This document shows, piece by piece, positions 56,539 to 64,000 of a DNA stretch of 64,000 nucleotides (the first letter of the stretch is position 1; each line of letters opens with the position of its first letter). The notes under the pieces were generated by a model. That model was not told where the DNA came from. It saw nothing but the letters and a program-made list of their open reading frames with translations, and made no database searches. A program made the translations under genes and the position numbers. Source of the stretch: Centrapalus pauciflorus (taxonomy: Eukaryota > Streptophyta > Magnoliopsida > Asterales > Asteraceae); contig JAANYP010000163.1 of the NCBI GenBank assembly GCA_020465985.1, positions 460,958 to 524,957 of the forward strand, in the 5' to 3' direction.

Positions 56539-57055
56539 CATTATTCAACTTGAAGCGTTTGCCTCGGTCAGGATCAGTGTCATCATGCTGCAAAACCCAT
56601 CCTACTAAACCCACTAAGTCCTTACAGTAAGAAAGAGGATGAAGCTGATGAGAGTGCCAAATTAAGTCTATATCATAAGTTGGAACATAAAAGTTATCTG
56701 ACTTCATCTCCTTGTTTTTCCTAACCAAATGTAGAAATCCCTTGTATCTCTGAACTGATCCCTCAAGATAAACATCATGCTTCATAAAAGGCCTTGGTAC
56801 CTGCATGTGTTATAATTTTAAACAGAAGTTCATATCCCAAAGCAGCATTCAGCATAATTTCTTATTATTTGATCAAATCTTGAACCATTTTCTCACCTGG
56901 TAATAGAAAGAACTTTATCTCTTAACGACTGAAGTCAGATCATAATTTGTGCTTGTTAAAGTTGACAATATGCTTTGCTCAGTAGCATTCTTGGAGTGAT
57001 CAGTGAAATTGAGTTCGTAAGGTTCTTCTGGATTGTCTTTCTTCCATAAGAATGG
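56539..57055 (-). pseudogene. GRDP/DUF1399 (glycine-rich domain protein) gene fragment, two exons
   Basis: Exon at 56800 down to the gypsy insertion: VPRPFMKHDVYLEGSVQRYK, then GFLHLVRKNKEM, VPTYDIDLIWHSHQLHPLSY, CKDLVG and HDDTDPDRGKRFKLNN. This is the conserved DUF1399 core of plant GRDP proteins. The upstream exon (about 57055-56897) encodes PFLWKKDNPEEPYELNFTDH, NATEQ and YDLTSVVKR, and ends SSFYYQ before a GT donor. A TAA at 56915-56917 replaces the residue expected between VKR and SSFYYQ (CAA to TAA likely). No other exons are present. It is a captured or relic fragment, now split by the gypsy insertion. Confidence 0.85.
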
Positions 57056-57230
57056 TGGCCTGCTCCTCCTATCTCCACTCGATCTGTCGAGCTGCGATGC
57101 CTTTAGCCGGCTAACCGGCTTTTCCTGTTTCGACTGGCGACTGCCTTGGCCCTTGTTGGTGGCAGCTCCTGACCTCCTTGGCTTCTCCTGCTCCGTCTCT
57201 GTCTCTCACTTTCTCTCTCTGTAAGTTTCT
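57056..57230 (+). other. GC-richer CT-rich segment ending in a splice-donor-like site
   Basis: Higher GC than its surroundings, with a perfect palindrome agccggctaaccggct near 57110 and a CT-rich end followed by gtaagt (about 57222). It could be a further captured leader or exon. No protein family is recognised in any frame. Confidence 0.35.
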
Positions 57231-58015
57231 TTCAATTTCGTAAAGTTTATAAGACTGAAATTGTAATAGAGTATAGTACTATCGTCTATGTGAATGAATT
57301 CACTATATAATCTATGTCACAGTTCCTTGCCACTTTAAATTTTAATAGTTTTAATGTTATGTTATTGACACCTTATTTATTTATTATTTTATTTAGATTA
57401 TGTATTGATTTAGAAGATAAGGATGATGGTTTTATAATATAGTATTATTGTTAAATAGTTAAATTTAATAAAATTAGGGTTAGTTAATGATTTTGATGCA
57501 GTGGATATTTTTTTAGATATATAGCTTTCTACACATGTCAAATTGGCTTAGATAAGTTGTTTTTAGGAGCAAGGTTAATATCTATGTCTGGGAGTCTGGA
57601 CAGACTTCTGAAGTGATATTATCAAGGGTTGTTTGACAATGCTTTAAATCTGCTAACAAACCATACACATGGTATAAGTTGGGAGCCATTGTTTAGCCCT
57701 ATAGATGAGATCATTCAGACATTCATATCATTATTTATTACTTTCTTTCCCAAATCCCAATCATTCAGTAGATGTATTATTCATGTATTCTGCAGTTAAT
57801 GCAAAATTGTAGGAGCAGAGGAATACCCACAACTAGCATAGTTGATTTGAAGCCCCCACCAAAAAAAAGAGTAAACATTTGAGCGACAGAACAACGGATC
57901 TATAAAAAGGCTGATGATACCCCATGTCCAACCTAGAGGTGCCAATTATATCTTATTCAATCACACACATCCTAAATGTTTTTTTTCGAAGTAGTGTACA
58001 TGTATTTTTCCTTTC
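57231..58015. other. AT-rich DNA inside the nested block
   Basis: Intron-like composition after the gtaagt; no gene is recognised. Confidence 0.4.
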
Positions 58016-58545
58016 TTGGTTATCCTGCGCTGTGTCCACCTATGTTTCGGAGTTCCATGGGGGCTGGGTCTCGCAGTTACCAGCAGGGGTGTGGAAATTC
58101 TCGGAGTCTAGCAAGGGAGTGCAGGTCTCAGAGTCTACTAGGGGCTAGGGGCTGCTGTCCAGTTGAGTTCCCTACTCCGAGACTTACAAGTCTCGGAGTT
58201 GCTATCCCACCTCACAGCAGCAACAATGAGAAACCAATACCTATATATTCCAACAAAAACATGGCCAAAAGGGAGGATAATGGGTGAATTAATACCAACG
58301 AATGGCACCCCACACATATGTGTGAAACACTCCGAGACTTGATGAGTCTTGGAGTCTTATTCTAAACCAACAGCAGTACCCATGGTTATATATGTATTGC
58401 TGGACAGAATTCCCAAGGAGTAAGGAGAGCAAAGGAAGTGTGCAAGACATACATACTACACCCACACCTGGTGAGTCTTGGACATCACTGCACACTGAGA
58501 CTAGGTCTCTTGGTGTGCAGTTTGTTTGCTAATTTCAGCCTTCAG
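58016..58545. repeat. cluster of agtctcggagt hairpins
   Basis: The motif agtctcggagt or its reverse complement occurs about seven times. Clear hairpins are ctccgagacttacaagtctc (continuing ggag, about 58171-58194), actccgagacttgatgagtc (continuing ttggagt, about 58329) and an imperfect cacactgagac/gtctcttggtgtg near 58490. A 15-base match (cctttcttggttatc) occurs at about 58009 and 58738, on either side. Non-coding. Confidence 0.7.
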
Positions 58546-58887
58546 GCTGCTACGAAAGTCGATACAAACACTAGACCCATGCATACAATTAATTTAGACC
58601 AAATTCCCAGCAAGTTTAGAGTGTCAATTTGAGGTTTGGAGGTTGTTCGAATGCGAAACCCATCCTGGTGTCGTGAGGATACACGCAGCAACACGCACAT
58701 ATGAGAGTTTTATGATTTAGAGTAAAATTACGTGGTTCCTTTCTTGGTTATCGTAAGTTTGATGACTATTGGTGCAGCATGTGTCATTCTCTTCGTTGCT
58801 CAACTACCCTCAACTATATGGAGTTACCGCCTATACAGATTCTACTAATTTATATGAATCTGTCTTTCAATTCTGCTGAGTTAGATG

Positions 58888-58890
<3 letters not shown>

Positions 58891-58947
<57 letters not shown>
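58891..58947. repeat. (TA)n microsatellite
   Basis: About 28 TA units, just upstream of the small peptide candidate. Confidence 0.95.
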
Positions 58948-58948
<1 letters not shown>

Positions 58949-58995
58949 TGTTGATCTTTTATAGTTTATATATAGCTCGATTTCCGTTAAACACA

Positions 58996-59249
58996 ATGTT
59001 TTGCAGTGCTCTCCTGCTTGCAATCGTCTTCGTGTTCCGTATATCATCTTGCAACGGTAAGTCCATCGTCTGGTTTTGCATGCTAATTAAATTGTAATTA
59101 ACTTGATTTCCTTGCTCGATTATTGCTTCTTGTTGCTGTATTTGTTGACGCTAAGCTTCAATTTCACTTCAATCTTTACAGAGAGTGGTGAGAAGTTAAC
59201 AAGGTGTTGTTGTGTGTGTAAGAATGAGTTTTGTCCACGTGTATTATAA
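58996..59249 (+). CDS. candidate small cysteine-rich secreted peptide (two exons)
   Basis: Exon 1 (58996-59056) encodes a signal-peptide-like start, MFCSALLLAIVFVFRISSC, ending at a good donor (aacg|gtaagt). Exon 2 (59182-59249, acceptor ttacag) continues in frame ESGEKLTRCCCVCKNEFCPR and stops, giving 42 residues in total. Signal peptide plus a short tail with five cysteines, split by a 125-bp GT-AG intron, is a plausible secreted-peptide layout. I recognise no family, and it sits inside the nested transposon block, so it may be another captured fragment or a chance model. Confidence 0.35.
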
Positions 59250-59790
59250 GGTATGATTTCTGAACAGCGCACTTAGATTGTTTCTTTACAAGACGCACTT
59301 CAAAAGCTTGTGCAAAAACTTCCTCCTGATTTTCAACGGATTTTGGCATGAGTTATCTTCCAAATATAATACCAGGTACGAAACAAATTATATTTGGCAT
59401 ATGTCATGATCATTGTTTTAATTGGAGTTTTTTACTTGATGGGTGTTTTTCTAAAACATATTTACCAAAGGGGTGTTCTTTGAAACATAATTACCAAATG
59501 GGTGTATTTGTCAATCTAAGCTATTTTTTACTTTTTTTTACTGCATCTTAAACTGATTTTTTTATTGCTTTTTTAATCTGTTTTTTAATTACTTTTTTAC
59601 TGTTTTTTTTAAAATTTATTTTTACTGTTTCATAATGTTTTTGTTATCATTTATAATTTAGAAAACACACTAATGATATGGTATATATTGTACGTGTTTT
59701 CATGTGTTGCAGGTTAGTTACTTTCTTTTGACATATGCAAAGTGATCGACAGAAGGAGAGTTGTGCATAATAAGCGTCGGTTTCGTATGA

Positions 59791-61022
59791 AAGAAATTAC
59801 AAGAAGAGGATGATGATGACAAGCTTTCCAACAAAAAGCCTAAATTTGCATGTTGGAAATGTGGTAAAACTTGTTATTTTAAGAAGGATTGTCGTGTTAA
59901 GAAAGTGAACAAAGGTGCTGGTCCTAGTGGGACTAAGGCTGGTCCAAGTGGATCTAAGGATCCAGGAAAGCAACTAGGTCAGAATTGTGATTTATTATCA
60001 TATTGCAAATCTGTTCAGAATTATGTTTCAATAATTTCTGAGGCATTTTATGTGCAGGATGATGATGTTGCTTGGTGGGTTGATTCGGGAGAAACAAGTC
60101 ATGTTTGTAAAGATCTTCGTTGGTTTAAAGATTGTCAACCAATTGAAGATGGATCTGTTGTGAAGATGGGAAATGTTGCTGCTGAACCAATTAAAGGAAT
60201 AGGATGCATAACTATTATGTTTACTTCTGGAAAATGTGTAACCTTAGACAATGTATTGTATGTACCTGGGATTCGAAAGAATCTCATATCTGAAATTGTA
60301 TTAAGTAAGTCTGGATACAGACAAGTACTTGAAAGTGACAATCTTGTCAAGACATGGTACCTTTATTGGATTTGGCTATGTATGTAATGGAATGATTAGG
60401 TTAAATCTTGATTATCCTTCTTTTATTACTTCGAATTGCATGATGATATCTAATACTGCAAGTAACTCAAAGAAGTCAGAATTATGGCAAGCTAGACTAG
60501 GACATGTTAATTATAAACGATTAAAAGACATGTCTAAAATGAGTTTAATACCTGCTTTTGATATGTATGTTTAAAAGTGTAAAAATTGCATGTTAACTAA
60601 GATAACTAGACAACCTTTTAAGAATGTTAACAGAAAAAAGCAAAGTATTAGAACTCATTCATAGTGATATATGTGATTTTCATGCAACACCTTCACTTGG
60701 AAATAAGAAGTATGTCATTACTTTTATCGACGATGCATCAAGATATTGTTATGTGTATTTATTGCACTCAAAAGATGAAGCTCTTGATAAATTTAAAATT
60801 TATAAACAAGAAGTAGAGCTACATAAAAATGAGTTGATAAAAGTTTTACGTACTGATAGAGGTGGTGAGTATTATGATCCAGTTTATTTTCAATCAACTG
60901 TTATAATACATCAAACCACGGCTCCTTATACGCCACAACAAAATGGTGTGGCAGAAAGGAAGAATATGACATTGAAAGAAATGGTTAATTCCACGGCTCC
61001 TTATTCTGTCGTTTTGGTCATT
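59791..61022 (+). pseudogene. Copia gag zinc knuckle, protease and integrase remnant
   Basis: Open from 59791 with DDDDKLSNKKPKF and the CCHC-like CWKCGKTCYFKKDC (His replaced by Tyr). The protease region WWVDSGETSHVCKDLRWF has the DSG motif. The GAG-pre-integrase has ELWQARLGHVNYKRL and CKNCML. The integrase core has HSDICDF, LRTDRGGEY and TPQQNGVAERKN. Damage: a frameshift near 60345, a TAA at 60572, a frameshift near 60635, and an abrupt end after LKEMVNS, so reverse transcriptase and RNase H are missing. At the break ccacggctccttat is duplicated (about 60918 and 60992). Probably the same Copia copy whose gag start is at 41156. Confidence 0.88.
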
Positions 61023-61085
61023 TGACAGGTACAAGAAAATCAGGAACATTTTTCATATTCTCTGTTCGTTTCCTTTGAGTTTTAT

Positions 61086-61184
61086 CCGATTGGGATTTCG
61101 ATCGTACCGTCGAAATACTTCAATCTGAAAGTGTATCACGACTCTCAGATTATCCGAGCATTTTTGCAACCCGTATTTTCTACA
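61086..61184 (+). repeat. 99-bp direct repeat, copy 2
   Basis: Nearly identical to 41035-41133, same orientation, but here it follows a truncated integrase instead of preceding gag. Both flanks diverge sharply at its edges. Confidence 0.85.
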
Positions 61185-61208
61185 TGAGTTGAGGTTTAGG
61201 AGACCGAT

Positions 61209-62300
61209 TGTAACACCCGTAAAATTCAAGAAATTCTAATTTTCAATATGCGAATATTTCGTACTAGTTAAAGAAATGATCAATTACTAAAAAATAATAA
61301 CAATTTTTTGATTTTTTATCATTTATAGTAACATTATTTATCTTTTATCATTAATAGCATCAACTTTTGTATTTTTCATATGAATCGCATCAACTTTTGT
61401 ATTTTGTATCCTTAATAGCATTAACTTTTGTATTTTTTTTTATCATTTATAGCAACAATTTTTTAAAGATTTGCTATAAATGATAAAAAAAATAATGTTG
61501 CTGAAAATGCATAAAATTGTTTCTATTTTTTTAACAATTTACCCTTAAAGAAAATGTTATAAAAATCAAAATTATTAAATTTAGATTTTTTCTCTCCTCA
61601 TAAGTTCTTGATGGGGGTGGTGCAAGTTTGTGTATAGCCATCAAAGTTTTACTTCAAATGAGACTTCAATCTTTGGTAAATCTCTTTCAAATTCGTCGTG
61701 CTCCATTTGACTATGTTAAAATTCGATTTTAATCTCCAAACATGTTCATAGCTAGTATTTATGAGCTATATTGTGGCTCTAAATTAACTTCATCTTTTTC
61801 ATTTTTCAAGTTTTGAGTTTCAAGCTCCATTAATATTGATTTTGTCAAACAATGATTTCAAGGCATGAAATGCTCGAGTAATGTTAAAAATATGTTCACA
61901 ATTCACAAACATTTTTACAAAGTTATTTCATAGTTACAAATTAATAAAATTTGGTGTTAACTGGTGTACGCTTTATGATTTCATGAAAATTATGTTCTTA
62001 AGTAAACATGTGAATTAAACGGTGTTTTTGGTGTTTTGAGTTAGATATGCTATAAATGTGTTTGGGAATGATTTTGTGGATGTTTTATATGTATAATCTA
62101 GAGTCTGGATTATATAGAGCTCAATGTTTATAGAGGTAACGGGTTCAACTCACGCTGGAGCCAAGTTGAAATTTAAGTGATGAAAGTAAGTTATGAATTC
62201 CCTATTTGAGGCAAAAGAAGTCGTTTAAGAGTAAGACTGGAGTAGGTTAGTTTGCCGTATATTAGAATCTTTCAGACGTACAAATTTTGAAAATTTGTGG
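61209..62300 (+). mobile_element. probable start of another Ty3/gypsy LTR
   Basis: tgtaacacccgtaaaattcaag is a typical plant gypsy LTR start. No matching 3' LTR end (ggg..gttaca) is visible, so the right limit is arbitrary. A MITE has inserted at 61277. Confidence 0.4.
61277..61544. mobile_element. Mutator-like MITE, perfect 9-bp TSD (ttaaagaaa)
   Basis: The ends (tgatcaattactaaaaaata and reverse complement gggtaaattgttaaaaaaat) form imperfect inverted repeats. The flanks 61268-61276 and 61545-61553 are both ttaaagaaa. Internally, atagcatcaacttttgtatt is repeated three times. Confidence 0.75.
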
Positions 62301-63203
62301 TATATTAGAATCTTTCGGTGACTAAAACCATATATCCATATAACCACATTGACCATTTGTATAGTTTACGTACTTATCATTTAATAAAAGTTAACAGCCA
62401 ATTGATATACGAATGACCAAATTGCAAGTAAACAGTATTTTAAAAGACTTTTTACATAATTTTTAGAAGTTAAAAGACCATATACATAATTTTACAAAAC
62501 GACAACGGCCGTTTTCTAATTTACTCTTATTATTTATACATTTATTCGACTTATTAGAAATATGGTTTATTAAAAAATATTATATATTTCACTTAGGGTG
62601 CGTTTGGTTTGAAGGATTTGAAACCTCCATTTAGGATTTGGATTTCAAAATCCTTATACATCATGTTTGGTTGAAAAAAGAGTGAGGAATCTAATTTCAT
62701 TTAGCATTTGGTATTCCCCCAACCTCATCTTTTCATCATCCTCCTTCTACCCTTGTTATATAATCCCTTAAACTATGCTTTCTATAATCCTTTCATTTTT
62801 TGGTTCTATCATTTTTAAATCTTATCATATCAAAATCCTGTCATTTTTAAATCTTGTCATGTAACATTCCAACAATTCAAAATTTTGTTTGAGAATATTT
62901 TATTGGAAAAACCAAAAAACCGATTTATATACCAATTCAAGCAAATCAAAAAGTTGAAAATGCTGACAAGAAACATAATATGAAAAAGAAAAAGTTGAAC
63001 CAGACATAATTATATGTTGGTAAATACGAAATTAACACATTTACCAATCAAGCCAAAGTTGTCAGTCCGACACAATGATCACTTGTATTTAAAAACTAAA
63101 AAAAAATTATGTTTTTTTTTAACAAAACAAAAGGTAAAATTAACTGGGAGATTCAGCAATGTTATCACCCCTGTCTAGAACACCGAATGCATTAATATAA
63201 TAA
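62301..63203. other. AT-rich DNA with an orphan Harbinger-like end
   Basis: tta-gggtgcgtttggtttgaag at about 62595 looks like a PIF/Harbinger left terminus, but no right terminus follows. No gene is recognised. Confidence 0.4.
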
Positions 63204-63639
63204 CAGGGGCGGATCTACTATTTTACTATGGGTGTCACTCGACACCGATAAATTTTTAAAATACTGAGTTATGTATGTATAAAAATTCGAGTGACACCTA
63301 GGAATTTTTTGAGTGACACCGACGAAAAATATACAAAAAGAATTATACAAAAATATAATTTAAATTTGTTGTTTTTATTACCCAAATTTATTAAAATATT
63401 ACTGATTTTTAGTCATAAAAACTTTAAAGAAAAAAAATCTCAATAAGATTTTAAAAAAAGAAGAAAGTAGAAACAAATAATCAACACAAAACATTAAAAA
63501 AAACCTCAAAAATCTTGTTATTTATTAATTTTGTGTTGACAATCCGTTTCGGTGACCCAATTCGTTTTAGAAAAATTGAATTATTAAATTTACTCTAAAA
63601 AAGTGACACCGATAATAAAAATTTCTGAATCTGCCCCTG
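63204..63639. mobile_element. hAT-type MITE with perfect 8-bp TSD (tataataa)
   Basis: The ends caggggcggatctac and (reverse complement) caggggcagattcag are hAT-like. The flanks 63196-63203 and 63640-63647 are both tataataa. The body contains repeated gagtgacacc/ggtgtcactc motifs near both ends. Confidence 0.88.
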
Positions 63640-63647
63640 TATAATAA

Positions 63648-64000
63648 AAGGAAGATAACATAAGCTAGCAAGAAACTAGCAAACAATACAACAAGATCAA
63701 AAAATGAACAAGGACAAACAACCTATAACGACCAGGTTAAAGAACAAAAATTGGCCCTATACTTTAACCAAGAAAAAATATTAGCTAAAAACTCCTCCTT
63801 AATCATCGAAGCCGATACTTTTCCTTTGTTGAACACCTTTGTATTTCTTGCATTCCAAACCGTCCAAATTAACCCGCCCACCACTGTTTCCAAAAAAAAA
63901 ATTATGTAGGATTTCTCAAGAAAGTTATTTCATAAAATGTGTTTCCATAAATATCGTTCAACGTAAAAAACGTTTTTGTAAAAATCACCACACATAAAAA
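63648..64000. other. AT-rich DNA to the end of the window
   Basis: A less AT-rich stretch at about 63725-63890 (containing gcattccaaaccgtccaaatta) may be the edge of a coding remnant running off the window. Nothing can be named. Confidence 0.35.

Noticed and set aside
61209..64000. A complete LTR retrotransposon starting at 61209
   Set aside because: Only the tgtaacaccc start is visible. No end, primer site or coding region follows, so only a possible LTR start is claimed.

Overview
The window is plant nuclear DNA. The evidence is an AT-rich background, genes with GT-AG introns, a receptor-like kinase, a DYW-type PPR protein, a beta-expansin, a nuclear tRNA-Gly, and a dense load of typical plant transposable elements (Tekay-type chromovirus, Copia, CACTA, Mutator, hAT, Harbinger, Helitron, SINE). 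It is a eudicot; an asterid such as Asteraceae is my guess from the repeat styles and is not proven. Only four loci look like intact host genes: an At1g11050-like receptor kinase (9609-11534, minus), a DYW-class PPR protein (27742-29664, minus), a tRNA-Gly(CCC) (29806-29876, minus) and a four-exon beta-expansin (35766-38126, plus).

Layout. 1-2.0 kb is the remains of a MuDR-type element: the tail of a GRF-zinc-finger protein facing a truncated, frameshifted transposase. 2-9.5 kb is AT-rich and holds a Helitron and several MITEs with readable target-site duplications (TSDs). 12.9-14.5 kb is a solo LTR. 15.2-15.7 kb is a G/T-rich, C-poor low-complexity tract. 15.8-18.2 kb holds two Mutator-like elements with perfect 9-bp TSDs, one carrying an exon-like fragment. 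20.5-21.1 kb has two Helitron 3' ends pointing at each other. 22.7-24.8 and 32.2-33.4 kb hold six foldback elements bounded by (TA)n tracts. A SINE with a 13-bp TSD lies at 26.2 kb.

41.0-61.2 kb is a nested transposon block. A Copia gag start (41156) is cut by a CACTA terminus at 41369. Copia sequence resumes only at about 59.8 kb with the gag zinc knuckle, protease and integrase core. Between them lies an unusual chimera on the minus strand: fragments of a glycine-rich-domain protein (GRDP/DUF1399) joined directly to a class III peroxidase exon. A 12.3-kb Tekay-clade Ty3/gypsy element (44190-56538, TSD CATTA) has inserted into the GRDP part. One LTR of that element has in turn received an opposite-oriented solo LTR (51936-54337, TSD GTCCT). 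The gypsy LTRs look almost identical, so its insertion is recent. Its pol carries an 88-bp insert with GT-AG borders and one in-frame TGA.

61.2-64 kb is AT-rich, with a probable LTR start, a 9-bp-TSD MITE and a hAT MITE. There is no operon or multi-gene pathway here: the host genes are independent, and the main subject of the window is layered transposon activity, gene-fragment capture and at least nine long-TIR Mutator-like MITEs.
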